A stretch of 64,000 nt of DNA from Caldicellulosiruptor hydrothermalis 108 (GTDB lineage Bacteria; Bacillota; Thermoanaerobacteria; Caldicellulosiruptorales; Caldicellulosiruptoraceae), in NCBI RefSeq assembly GCF_000166355.1, contig NC_014652.1, positions 2,528,501 through 2,592,500 on the forward strand, given 5' to 3'. Positions 1-7,417 of the stretch are shown here, piece by piece. Each line of letters starts with the position of its first letter. Within the stretch, counting starts at the first letter, position 1. A program made the position numbers and the translations under genes. The notes below the pieces were generated by a model, which was given only the letters and a program-made list of their open reading frames with translations, did not search any database and was not told where the DNA came from.

Positions 1-1451
1 TCAAGATTCGACTTTGAGTATATCCTTAAAACCACTTTTTCGCATTCTTGACTACATCTTATAGATGTAACAAGTCCATTTTCTCTTTTATCAAGTATCT
101 CTGCCAGTTTTAATATAAATGCAAGCGGCTTTATCTTTTTTACTCTGTCAGGGCTTAATACCTTTATATACCTTGCCAAAAAGGGTGCTTTTGATTTTGA
201 ATTTTCATGAAAAGATATAATCTCTGCAGTAAGTATTATATCTTGGTGTGAAAGTCCAAAGAGTGGCAAATTTAAAATCACATAAGCTGAATGTTGAGCA
301 TGCTGATAAAAACTCAGATAAGTCCCTATATCATGAAGCAAAGCAGCTGCTTTTAAAATAATTCTGTCCTCTTTGGCAAAATAATTTGGAAAAATCGACA
401 ACAGCTGGTCAAATAGCATAGTAGCATATCTGCACACATTTTTTGCATGTTTCTTGCTAAAACTAAAGAAATTCAGATAATTATTTATACTATACTCTAA
501 TAACATTTCAGAAGAGAAAGCCGTTGAATTTGCATCTTTGAATAAGCTTTCAAATAATATACCTTCGCGCAGTCCATATGAACTGACATAAAGCTGCTGA
601 GCTTTTATTCTATCAATCAGTGCTTTCAATATCACAAAAGCTCCCAAAATGATATCAGCTCTTTTCTCAGAAAGTCCAGGAATGCTCTTTCGTTTTTCAA
701 CCTCTACACTTTGAAGCATATTGTAAACTTCGATAAAGTCTTGGTATGAAATTGTAAAGTTATGCAAGGTGGTAATGGGATAATCCTTTTTATGTTGAAT
801 AATTCTGCCAAGATTTCTTATGCTTCCACCAATCCCTACAAGGTTTACATTGTTTAGTTCTTCCATCCATTTATATTTTTCAAAAATTGACATTACTTCA
901 GCTTCTGCTTCTCTCAATGACAAAGAAGACCGCGAAATCTGTGGAATCATTTTTGAACAGTTTACAGCACCAAGTTTGATTGAACCCCAGTACTTTAAGT
1001 TTTTATCTTTGAAATAAACAAACTCAGTACTTCCTCCGCCAATGTCAACCAAAAGCCCATCCTGATAGTTTAAAGAACATTTTATTGCCCATAGGTTGCA
1101 GTTTGCTTCTTCAAATTCTGAAAGTACTTTAACTTCTAATTCTGTATATTTTTTTATATTTTCCAAAACCTCCATCTTATTGGTCGCATCTCTGATAGCA
1201 GCGGTAGCAACTGCCAATATATCCTGTTTTGCAACTCCGTTCATTTTGCAAAGCCCTATGAAAAAGTTGAGCACTTCAATCAAAAGTGAAACCTTATAAG
1301 AAGGTATCCGGTCTTTTTCTTCATATTCCGCAAGTCTTACCACTATACTCTCATCTTCAATTAATCTGAAAAATATTCCCTTATCAATCTCATACACCAC
1401 AACCCTTACTGTATTTGAGCCAATGTCAATTATCCCTATTCTTTTTTTCAT
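1..1451 (-). CDS. ppx: Exopolyphosphatase / Ppx-GppA family phosphatase (C-terminus off the left edge)
   Basis: Seen: reading leftward from an ATG at 1451 the frame stays open to the window edge. The N-terminus has the actin-like phosphate-1 loop (IGIIDIGSNTVR) and, around residue 135-145, the second loop LVDIGGGSTE. A C-terminal HD-like stretch (LLHDIGTYLSF) is read around 300-350. Known: Ppx/GppA enzymes of the ASKHA fold hydrolyse polyphosphate or pppGpp, and the HD-bearing long form is common in Firmicutes. At least 483 codons are present and the stop is missing. The ATG overlaps the TGA of the upstream EAL/GGDEF gene by four bases (ATGA), so translation is probably coupled. It is the last visible gene of the pstB-phoU operon, which fits a role in phosphate storage turnover. 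Confidence 0.9.
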   Translation of the reverse strand, partial: MKKRIGIIDIGSNTVRVVVYEIDKGIFFRLIEDESIVVRLAEYEEKDRIPSYKVSLLIEVLNFFIGLCKMNGVAKQDILAVATAAIRDATNKMEVLENIKKYTELEVKVLSEFEEANCNLWAIKCSLNYQDGLLVDIGGGSTEFVYFKDKNLKYWGSIKLGAVNCSKMIPQISRSSLSLREAEAEVMSIFEKYKWMEELNNVNLVGIGGSIRNLGRIIQHKKDYPITTLHNFTISYQDFIEVYNMLQSVEVEKRKSIPGLSEKRADIILGAFVILKALIDRIKAQQLYVSSYGLREGILFESLFKDANSTAFSSEMLLEYSINNYLNFFSFSKKHAKNVCRYATMLFDQLLSIFPNYFAKEDRIILKAAALLHDIGTYLSFYQHAQHSAYVILNLPLFGLSHQDIILTAEIISFHENSKSKAPFLARYIKVLSPDRVKKIKPLAFILKLAEILDKRENGLVTSIRCSQECEKVVLRIYSKSNL

Positions 1452-3223
1452 GTTCCACCTTCCCATATTATATAGCAGCTGGTATTTTTCTGTTTGCAAA
1501 GTTTTTTAACCTCAGAAAGGCAATTTGAAATCTCTTCAACATTTGAAAACATTCCAGGCACAACTTTCACACAAGCCACTGATAAACTCATAAGTCCAAA
1601 CTTTTCCACCTCTCCTTTTCTGTTTTTAGCTTCTATATATCCTCTGGCAAGGTCACAGTGGTCGTAAAAATATAGAATTGAAGAGTCAAATTCCTCAACT
1701 ACCTTTTTGGCAATTTTCTCAATTTCTGCTTTGTCATAAACAATTACAATGAAATCGTCACCACCTATATGTCCAACAAACACCTTTTCCTGCCAGTCCA
1801 TTCGTATTTCCTTTAATATTGATGCAAGGTGTAAGATAACTTTGTCGCCCTTTTCAAATCCATAGTAGTCGTTAAAAGGTTTAAAATTATCAATATCAAT
1901 ATAAAAGATGTAAAAATCTCTTTCCTTTTCTAAAGCGCTATTTATTTCTTTCTCAATCAATAAATTGCCTGGCAGGTTGGTAAGCGGATTTAGGTGTTTA
2001 GCAAAACTTATTTCCAGCTGTGTTGACTTTCTTAGCAAATCCTTTATTGTAACCACTCCCTCATACATCCCATTTTTTGTTATTATTATGTAATCATGAA
2101 TATCCTCATCCTCCCTGGCAGAAAGTTCTTTGACAACATCATGCAAAGAAGTACTGTATTCTACTACAATTGGATTTGCATCCATCAAAAGTGCAACAGG
2201 TCTTTTTGAATACACTGCAAATCCGTACATTGTAGACAAATTCAGCAAAAATTTTTCTCTCTTTATCAGTCCCTCTACTTTACTATCTTTTGTAACAACA
2301 AGACCATGTAGCTTTGGATTTTGTTCTAAAATCTCAAGAGCCTTCTCGCATGATATATTTGGTTCAACAGAAGGAACCTTTATGCAAAGCGTTCCTATAT
2401 GAATATTTGAAGTGGAAAGAAAATAATGTTTTCTCTGGTTTTCTATAGTCTCTATTAGAAGTTCTTTTATGTCATTAGAAACCGAGGTTTTAAGTTCCAT
2501 ACTCGGAGGCATAATGAAATATCCTTGCAAATATTCAATTCCAATTTCTAATAGACTTAGAAGTTCTTCCATCTTTTTAATCATGGTGGCAATAACTTTT
2601 ATCCGACTGTCGTCGCAAAATTCCAAAAAAGAATGCAAGTATTTACTTTTTATAGAATCCATGGCTATATCACGATATACCTCCCTGCCAATTTTAACAT
2701 AGGCGGGTTTTGAGATAGAAATGAAATCAAGAAAAAATCCAAGTGAGCCTATATTTTCCACAGAAAATGCAAATCCTTGTTTTTTAAGCACTCTGATTGT
2801 ATAGTGCAAGTCATCTACAGACAAATTCTCGCACGATCTTAAACTTATTTCAAATACAATCTTTTTTGTAATCATAGGGCTGGTAGAAAGAATACCTGTT
2901 ACAAATGTAACAAAATCATCACTCATAAGAGATATTGGCGAAATGTTTACAAAAAACTTCTTGTTTTCAACAACATCTTTTTTTTCATTTAAAATATCTA
3001 AAACCCTTTTTAAAACTGTTTTATCAATTTTAACTATTAGACTATTTTCCTTCATGATATCAAATAAAAGCTTTAAATCAATATAACCCGTTTCATATGG
3101 ATTTATAAGAAATACTTCCCAGCCAATTATCTGGGCAGAAGTAGCAAACACCACTGGCTGATATGAAAGCTCTACACATTGTCTTTCCACCAGAAAATTC
3201 AAATAATCAAGTTTGCCCGACAT
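1448..3223 (-). CDS. Degenerate EAL - CBS pair - GGDEF regulatory protein
   Basis: Seen: about 591 residues with three parts: EAL-like (about 5-245), two CBS motifs (about 270-400) and GGDEF (about 410-590, signature GGDDF near 500). The EAL part keeps the Asn of FVNIS, the Glu of FEIS, the Lys of VKIG and the Gln of LQGYF. It has EVF in place of EAL, VENIGS in place of DDFG, and lacks the catalytic Glu of the E-G-V-E loop, so phosphodiesterase activity is unlikely. Known: CBS pairs bind adenosyl ligands; GG(D/E)(D/E)F domains can make c-di-GMP. I prefer the ATG at 3223 (GGTGA 8 nt upstream) to the ATG at 3238. The start overlaps the phoU stop, and the stop overlaps the ppx start. Inference: an adenylate-gated diguanylate cyclase or sensor tied to phosphate status. 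Confidence 0.85.
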   Translation of the reverse strand: MSGKLDYLNFLVERQCVELSYQPVVFATSAQIIGWEVFLINPYETGYIDLKLLFDIMKENSLIVKIDKTVLKRVLDILNEKKDVVENKKFFVNISPISLMSDDFVTFVTGILSTSPMITKKIVFEISLRSCENLSVDDLHYTIRVLKKQGFAFSVENIGSLGFFLDFISISKPAYVKIGREVYRDIAMDSIKSKYLHSFLEFCDDSRIKVIATMIKKMEELLSLLEIGIEYLQGYFIMPPSMELKTSVSNDIKELLIETIENQRKHYFLSTSNIHIGTLCIKVPSVEPNISCEKALEILEQNPKLHGLVVTKDSKVEGLIKREKFLLNLSTMYGFAVYSKRPVALLMDANPIVVEYSTSLHDVVKELSAREDEDIHDYIIITKNGMYEGVVTIKDLLRKSTQLEISFAKHLNPLTNLPGNLLIEKEINSALEKERDFYIFYIDIDNFKPFNDYYGFEKGDKVILHLASILKEIRMDWQEKVFVGHIGGDDFIVIVYDKAEIEKIAKKVVEEFDSSILYFYDHCDLARGYIEAKNRKGEVEKFGLMSLSVACVKVVPGMFSNVEEISNCLSEVKKLCKQKNTSCYIIWEGGT

Positions 3224-3947
3224 TTTTCTCTTCACCATTTTCGTTCATTTTTTTATCTTCTTGGCTATTCGTCTCAGAAGTTGTGTCACTCCACTCCCAC
3301 TCATGTTTTAAAAGTCCTGTGAGTTTATACACAATCCATTCTGCTATATTTGTTGCGTGGTCAGCTATTCTTTCAATATATTTCACAATTAAAATAAGCA
3401 GGACACATTGAGATGTAAAATCAGGTTTTTCTTTTATTGTTTTTTCTATATTTTCCAGAAGAAACCTAAACATCTGGTCAACTTTATTATCCATAGCTTT
3501 TACTTTTTTTGCCATTTCTATGTCTGAGAGCATATACGCTTCCATTACATCTTTGAACATCATCTTGGCAAGCTCTGACATATAAGGTATTTCACTGCTA
3601 ATGTCTGCAAGCTGTTGACCTTCAAGCTTTAATACAAGTTTGGAGATGTCAGAAGCATGGTCAGCAATTCTTTCAATATCATTTGCTATTCTGGTAGCTG
3701 CAATCAAAAGTCTTAAATCACTTGCCATAGGCTGCTGAGTTGCTATAACGATAGTACACTTTTTCTCTAATTCCTCTATCATATTGTCTATGTCAGTATC
3801 GTTTTTGATAACTTCAGTGGCTAAATTTACATCCTGTTTTATAAAAGCTTCCATAGCCTTTTCAATTGCTTCAAGCGCAAGACTTGCAATTTTGTAAACT
3901 TCAAAGTTTATTTCTTTCAGCTCTCTCAAAAAGGTCGAACGTATCAT
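3207..3947 (-). CDS. phoU: Phosphate transport system regulator PhoU
   Basis: Seen: 246 residues, all-helical, with the two PhoU three-helix repeats. Each repeat carries the family metal-binding motif: IANDIERIADHASDI at about 92-106 and YIERIADHATNIAE at about 190-203. Length is slightly above the usual 215-230 because of a polar C-terminal tail rich in Glu, Asn and Lys. Known: PhoU links the Pst transporter to the PhoR kinase and represses the Pho response when phosphate is plentiful. It follows pstB after 38 nt and overlaps the EAL/GGDEF gene by about 17 nt, so the four genes look like one transcript. The ribosome site is weak (AGG about 9 nt upstream). Confidence 0.96.
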   Translation of the reverse strand: MIRSTFLRELKEINFEVYKIASLALEAIEKAMEAFIKQDVNLATEVIKNDTDIDNMIEELEKKCTIVIATQQPMASDLRLLIAATRIANDIERIADHASDISKLVLKLEGQQLADISSEIPYMSELAKMMFKDVMEAYMLSDIEMAKKVKAMDNKVDQMFRFLLENIEKTIKEKPDFTSQCVLLILIVKYIERIADHATNIAEWIVYKLTGLLKHEWEWSDTTSETNSQEDKKMNENGEEKNVGQT

Positions 3948-3985
3948 CTTCTACCTAACTCATCCCCAAAGTAAATTCTTTGATA

Positions 3986-4741
3986 TTAGCCAAATCTTCC
4001 AGATATATAATCATCTGTCCTTTTGTCTTTTGGTGCATGGAAAATATCTATTGTTCTACCAAATTCAATAAGCTCACCGTTTAAGAAAAAACCTGTCCAG
4101 TCAGAAATTCTTGCTGCCTGTTGCATGTTGTGTGTAACTATCACTATAGTGTAATACTCTTTCAGTTCAATCAGGAGCTCCTCAATACGAAGGGTGGAAA
4201 GAGGGTCGAGCGCTGAGGTTGGCTCATCCAGGAGAAGAATCTGTGGCTCTACTGCAAGTGCCCGAGCAATACAAAGTCTTTGTTGCTGCCCACCAGAAAG
4301 CGACAAAGCACTTTTTGAAAGCCTATCTTTTACCTCTTGCCAAAGTCCTGCTCTTATAAGACATTTTTCGACAATTTCATCTAATTTTTTCTTGTCTTTT
4401 ACCCCATGAATCCTTGGACCATAAGCAACATTTTCGTAAATACTCATAGGAAAAGGATTTGGATGTTGAAAAATCATCCCAACTTTTTTGCGAAGTTCCA
4501 TAAGGTTGATACTATCTGCATAAATGTCAGTACCATCAATAAATACCTTTCCCCAAATCTTAACTCCGTCTATCAAGTCGTTCATTCTGTTTAAGGTTCT
4601 TAAAAAAGTAGATTTGCCACATCCAGATGGTCCTATTAAAGCTGTGATTGCTTTTTCTGGAATAGAAATGTTTACATTTTTGAGAGCTTGTTCATTTCCG
4701 TAAAAAAGGTTTAAATCAATGGTCTCTATTTTTGACTCCAT
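3986..4741 (-). CDS. pstB: Phosphate ABC transporter ATP-binding protein PstB
   Basis: Seen: Walker [11 protein letters not shown]-loop [16 protein letters not shown], signature LSGGQQQR, Walker [13 protein letters not shown] and the H-loop [16 protein letters not shown] and the C-terminal FGRTIDIF region are typical of PstB. The frame opens at 4777, but the ATG at 4741 (MESKIET) fits the usual 251-residue length and has AAAGGGG upstream. Known: PstB energises the high-affinity phosphate importer PstSCAB. No pstS, pstC or pstA lies upstream in this window; the gene is first behind its own Pho box. Either the rest of the transporter is encoded elsewhere or PstB serves a distant permease. Confidence 0.96.
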   Translation of the reverse strand: MESKIETIDLNLFYGNEQALKNVNISIPEKAITALIGPSGCGKSTFLRTLNRMNDLIDGVKIWGKVFIDGTDIYADSINLMELRKKVGMIFQHPNPFPMSIYENVAYGPRIHGVKDKKKLDEIVEKCLIRAGLWQEVKDRLSKSALSLSGGQQQRLCIARALAVEPQILLLDEPTSALDPLSTLRIEELLIELKEYYTIVIVTHNMQQAARISDWTGFFLNGELIEFGRTIDIFHAPKDKRTDDYISGRFG

Positions 4742-4806
4742 AACCCATACAATCCCCTTTACTACATAAACCAACAATTTAAAACATTTTTCTTTCTTTT
4801 CCCGAT

Positions 4807-4885
4807 ATTATAATACCACCGTTATTTTAAATTCAAATTATATTTATGTTAAAGTTGTGTTAAATTTAACATTTCTTATTGTAAA
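4807..4885 (-). promoter_or_regulatory. Pho box and promoter of pstB-phoU
   Basis: On the minus strand TTTACA (4880-4885), TTAACA (4858-4863) and TTAACA (4847-4852) stand on an 11-bp period, with an imperfect hexamer (AAATGT) in the fourth slot at 4869-4874. This is the TT(A/T)ACA direct-repeat arrangement bound by PhoP in Bacillus. A TATAAT -10 lies at 4807-4812, and the -35 position (TGAATT, 4830-4835) is poor, as expected for an activator-dependent promoter. The match is by eye. Confidence 0.7.
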
Positions 4886-4892
4886 TAATAGA

Positions 4893-4926
4893 GAAAGAGG
4901 CTATCCACAAGAAAAATGGATAGTCT
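4893..4926 (-). terminator. Hairpin terminator in repeat copy A
   Basis: Arms GGCTATCCA (4899-4907) and TGGATAGTC (4917-4925). On the minus strand the stem is followed by CTCTTTCTCTATT. Its counterpart at 6024-6049 directly follows the rraA-like gene, so this copy is probably a displaced duplicate. Confidence 0.6.
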
Positions 4927-4949
4927 CAGTTAAATCTATATAACTGTGT

Positions 4950-4970
4950 AAAAAGAGGTTGAGCTACCTC
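4950..4970 (-). terminator. Rho-independent terminator of the mazF operon
   Basis: GAGGT and ACCTC arms around AGCTCA are followed on the minus strand by TTTTT. The site is about 190 nt downstream of the toxin stop. The 190 nt in between hold only an unconvincing 60-codon frame. Confidence 0.6.
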
Positions 4971-5161
4971 TCACCGTCTGGTTAGAATGGAAAATAAAGA
5001 AGAACCCAAAATCAAATCTAATAGAAGAGATGCAAAATGGCTCAATACAATATTATTATAGATTTGAAAATTTTGCATTACCTTTTTATAACAGACATAA
5101 AAGAAAAAATTAGCTAAGTTATTATCCTCCTCAGCGGATTGGTAGAAAGTCAAAGCTTATT

Positions 5162-5500
5162 TCATAATCCCAGCAGAATCCTTACTTTTTCTTCCATTTC
5201 CTTTAATTTTTCTTTTGGTAATTGTCCTATCTTTTTTACAAGTCTTTCTTTTGAAATTGACCGTATATCTTCCAGTTTTGCAAACGATGTTTTTGCAAGT
5301 CCACTGTGTTCAGGCTGTATCTCTACATGCAGGGGTATATTCTTGTTCTTGCTGGTGATTGGTACAACAACTACTAAGTCAGCAGGACATGAATTGAACT
5401 CATCAACAGAGATTATTACTGCTGGTCGAACACCGCTCTGTTCATGGCCTCGTGTAGGATTTAAATCTACAAGCCATATTTCTCCTCTTGCCGGGTTCAT
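5162..5500 (-). CDS. MazF/PemK-family mRNA interferase toxin
   Basis: Seen: 112 residues, the standard MazF length. The family landmarks RGEIWLVDLNP (about 5-15), the basic RPAVIIS strand (about 25-31), VPITSKN (about 47-53) and LEDIRSIS (about 76-83) are present. The conserved Arg and the Ser/Thr of the active cleft are kept. Known: MazF-like toxins cut single-stranded RNA at short sequences and are neutralised by a partner antitoxin. The start overlaps the antitoxin stop by four bases, the usual coupled arrangement. The pair sits between two copies of the pstB promoter region, which suggests insertion as a unit. Confidence 0.92.
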   Translation of the reverse strand: MNPARGEIWLVDLNPTRGHEQSGVRPAVIISVDEFNSCPADLVVVVPITSKNKNIPLHVEIQPEHSGLAKTSFAKLEDIRSISKERLVKKIGQLPKEKLKEMEEKVRILLGL

Positions 5501-5745
5501 TTTTCAATCCCATCCTGCAACGTGCTTTCCCACAGTTGCCTTTCCTCAATTTCTTCCTGCCATAGTTCTCTCTTTTCTCTAAGAGCAGCAAAAGCTTCCG
5601 CAGTTGCTGAGAGTAGAACTTTTCTTTTGTACCCAGCAAGAGCCTCCTGAATTATCTTCTGCATTGGTTGATTGAGCTGCCGAGAAAGTTTCTTTAATCC
5701 TTCATACGTTTCAATATCCACTCTTACTGTTGTGGTTTTGTTCAT
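5497..5745 (-). CDS. Ribbon-helix-helix antitoxin of the MazF-type toxin
   Basis: Seen: about 82 residues from an ATG at 5745 (MNKTTTVRVDIETY). GGAG upstream overlaps the alternative GTG at 5757, so that start is unlikely. The first 45 residues form a ribbon-helix-helix (TTTVRVDIETYEGLKKLS, then a second helix ending near IIQEALAGYKR). The rest is an acidic helical tail (ALREKRELWQEEIEERQLW) of the kind that wraps a toxin. Known: such antitoxins bind their own promoter as dimers. An 18-bp inverted repeat lies just upstream at 5761-5778. Assignment as partner rests on overlap and length. Confidence 0.85.
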   Translation of the reverse strand: MNKTTTVRVDIETYEGLKKLSRQLNQPMQKIIQEALAGYKRKVLLSATAEAFAALREKRELWQEEIEERQLWESTLQDGIEK

Positions 5746-5760
5746 TATGATTATCACTCC

Positions 5761-5813
5761 GTAGATTGATTTATCTACTTAATAGTATACCACATTAGAA
5801 CGAGTTTCATCAA
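5761..5813 (-). promoter_or_regulatory. Promoter and inverted-repeat operator of the toxin-antitoxin operon
   Basis: On the minus strand TTGATG (5808-5813), an 18-nt spacer and an extended -10 TGG-TATACT (-10 at 5784-5789). Between the -10 and the start codon is GTAGAT-TGATTT-ATCTAC (5761-5778), a 6-6-6 inverted repeat well placed for autorepression by the ribbon-helix-helix antitoxin. Confidence 0.6.
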
Positions 5814-5927
5814 ACCAAAAACTTGGATTTAATTAACCAGGGAAACTTTACATCTATTCTTACATTTTTAACATAAAGTAGTAGCAGACTTAATAATTAT
5901 GAAAGAAAAAAGGTTTGAAGGAAAAAA

Positions 5928-6048
5928 TCGAGATTATATATTACCATTATTTTAAATTCAAATTTAACAATGTCAGAGTTATATTAAATTTAGCACTTTT
6001 TGTTGTAAGTAATAAATGAAAGGGGCTATCCAAAGGAAAATGGATATC
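5928..6048. repeat. Direct repeat copy B (decayed Pho-box region plus hairpin)
   Basis: Counterpart of 4803-4926. The -10 (TATAAT, 5933-5938 minus) and the 11-bp spacing survive, but the hexamers have decayed (TGTAAG, GCACTT, TATTAA and TGTCAG as read on the plus strand). This copy no longer precedes a pst gene; it lies between the rraA-like gene and the toxin-antitoxin operon. The remaining gap, 5814-5927, shows nothing I recognise. Confidence 0.7.
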
Positions 6049-6049
6049 C
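6024..6049 (-). terminator. Terminator of the rraA-like gene (in repeat copy B)
   Basis: Arms GGCTATCCA (6024-6032) and TGGATATCC (6041-6049), followed on the minus strand by CCTTTCATTTATT. It starts one base beyond the gene's stop codon. Confidence 0.7.
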
Positions 6050-6745
6050 CTATTTCACAGTCTCATCATACTCCCAGCCCATAAGGTCATACAATCTTCT
6101 TCTTGAAACTTTGTCATTGTCAAGTTCTTTTTTAGCAAAGTTGTAAACATCATATGCAAGCTCGCGTGGAACAACCACAACACCATCGCCGTCTGCAACA
6201 ATTACATCGCCCGGTTTTATTAAAACCCCTTCAATATTCACAGGAATATTCATTGCATCAAACTTCAGCCTTCCAATCACCGTCTTTTGTGATACAAACT
6301 TCGACCAGAAAGGTATCTTTTGGATTATCAGCTCGTCTGTGTCGCGCGGCCCACCATTTGTTACATACCCGACAGCTCCTCTTGAAAAGCCGTCCAAAGA
6401 ATTGTTTGAACCCATCAGACCTGCATCAACACCGCTCTGGTCTATGACAATAAAATCTCCTTTTTGAATCTCAGAAATCCAGGGATATGGGCATATGTTT
6501 GTATAATAATATCCACACCACTTTTCATATTCCTGCGGTGTCATTTTAGGAATTTCTCCATCGTATGGTAAGTATCTTACAGTCTTTGCAATCCCAACTG
6601 CTTTTGTTCTGAAAAGTGGCTTTATTGTGTACGGAAGACTAAATCTGTGATGTAAAAGAAGATAATCAAGACCATCTCGAACATCTGCAACCCTGAGCTG
6701 TGAAAACATCTCAATTAGCTCCAAATTCTCTCTTTGGTCAAACAT
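6050..6745 (-). CDS. RraA-like / HMG-aldolase family protein
   Basis: Seen: about 231 residues from an ATG at 6745 with AAGGTGG upstream; the GTG at 6760 overlaps that ribosome site. Family landmarks are VADVRDGLDYLL near the N-terminus, GVDAGLMGSNNSL, the signature VTNGGPRDTDEL (about 130-141) and VIVADGDGVVVVP (about 183-195). The Gly-x-Arg-Asp element binds the divalent metal and substrate in 4-hydroxy-4-methyl-2-oxoglutarate aldolases and in RraA. Known: this fold includes aldolases, oxaloacetate decarboxylases and the RNase E inhibitor RraA; the last role is unlikely here. Probable substrate is a 4-hydroxy-2-oxo acid, unidentified. It lies 30 nt downstream of the PPC/DUF296 gene and is probably co-transcribed. 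Confidence 0.8.
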   Translation of the reverse strand: MFDQRENLELIEMFSQLRVADVRDGLDYLLLHHRFSLPYTIKPLFRTKAVGIAKTVRYLPYDGEIPKMTPQEYEKWCGYYYTNICPYPWISEIQKGDFIVIDQSGVDAGLMGSNNSLDGFSRGAVGYVTNGGPRDTDELIIQKIPFWSKFVSQKTVIGRLKFDAMNIPVNIEGVLIKPGDVIVADGDGVVVVPRELAYDVYNFAKKELDNDKVSRRRLYDLMGWEYDETVK

Positions 6746-6775
6746 TGATTTTTCAACCACCTTTCAAAAATACTT

Positions 6776-7216
6776 TTACTCTTGTAGAAGGTTTATAAAA
6801 GAGAGCCCTTTTTCATCTGGAATTCTCTTTAAGTTAATATCGTCCAATTTCAAAATTAAAACTTCTGCAAGGTAAAGCACGATGCTTCCATTTTCTAAAT
6901 GCCCGCTATAAGTGGATTTGAGGTCTGAGGCAACAAAGTGGATGTGCGGCTGAAAATCCACCACAAGCCCTTGCATACTTGAAAGTTCTATAGGACCCTG
7001 CACCTCTAAAAACTCATTTGTTGGATTTGGATTAGTTGTTGTGACCCTGTGATACACAAGCTTTTTAAGTGTGCCTATGCCGCTTACAATACAGCCATTT
7101 TTGATTCCTTTTTCTTTAACAAAATTTTGAATTGTTTCAAGCAAAAGCTCGTCCGGTTCAAGGTTCAAAATGAACATAGAAATGCCATTTGGATTTTTAA
7201 GTTCAAACGCCCTCAT
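6776..7216 (-). CDS. PPC/DUF296-domain protein
   Basis: Seen: 146 residues forming a single PPC (DUF296) domain. There is an N-terminal strand with FILNLEPDELLLETI, a GCIVSGIGTLKKLVYHRV turn around residue 40-58, and the histidine-bearing motif PHIHFVASD (about 99-107) followed by GHLENGSIVLYLAEVLI. Known: in plants this domain accompanies AT-hooks and forms trimers; bacterial stand-alone members have no settled function. The histidines suggest a metal site. It precedes the RraA-like gene by 30 nt, so a shared catabolic role is possible but unproven. Confidence 0.8.
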   Translation of the reverse strand: MRAFELKNPNGISMFILNLEPDELLLETIQNFVKEKGIKNGCIVSGIGTLKKLVYHRVTTTNPNPTNEFLEVQGPIELSSMQGLVVDFQPHIHFVASDLKSTYSGHLENGSIVLYLAEVLILKLDDINLKRIPDEKGLSFINLLQE

Positions 7217-7362
7217 TCCAAATCACACCTTCTTTAAGAATCTGGGGTTCTTTCTCACTTTTAATTTTATTTCTTTTCTGTTCTCTTCTACATGGACATT
7301 TTTACTCTCTTTATTGCAAAATTTTGCACAGTATTTTTAAATTTTTGTGAGAAAACAAAAGT

Positions 7363-7389
7363 GCCCTGGGAAATAAAGCCACCCAGGGC
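7363..7389 (-). terminator. Terminator of the ABC exporter operon
   Basis: Arms GCCCTGGG (7363-7370) and CCCAGGGC (7382-7389), followed on the minus strand by ACTTTTGTTTT. It lies about 30 nt downstream of the exporter stop. Confidence 0.8.
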
Positions 7390-7417
7390 CCATAAACTTT
7401 TATGGTAAAATATCTTT

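Larger units (their letters stand above)
4803..4926. repeat. Direct repeat copy A (Pho-box region plus hairpin)
   Basis: About 120 bp that align by eye, at roughly three-quarters identity with short gaps, to 5928-6048 in the same orientation. Shared landmarks in order are the TATAAT -10, the string TTATTTTAAATTCAAATT, the 11-bp-spaced hexamers, GTAA(A/G)TAATA, and the hairpin built from GGCTATCCA. This copy drives pstB. The two copies bracket the toxin-antitoxin module. Confidence 0.75.

Noticed and set aside
4971-5153. 60-codon minus-strand frame between mazF and the repeat
   Set aside because: No ribosome site, no recognisable family, and it ends inside the predicted terminator; likely spurious or an old fragment.
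6050-6745. Menaquinone methyltransferase (old MenG annotation) or RNase E regulator
   Set aside because: The Gly-x-Arg-Asp metal site marks an aldolase-type RraA-like protein; the MenG label for this fold is a known misannotation and no RNase E partner is evident.
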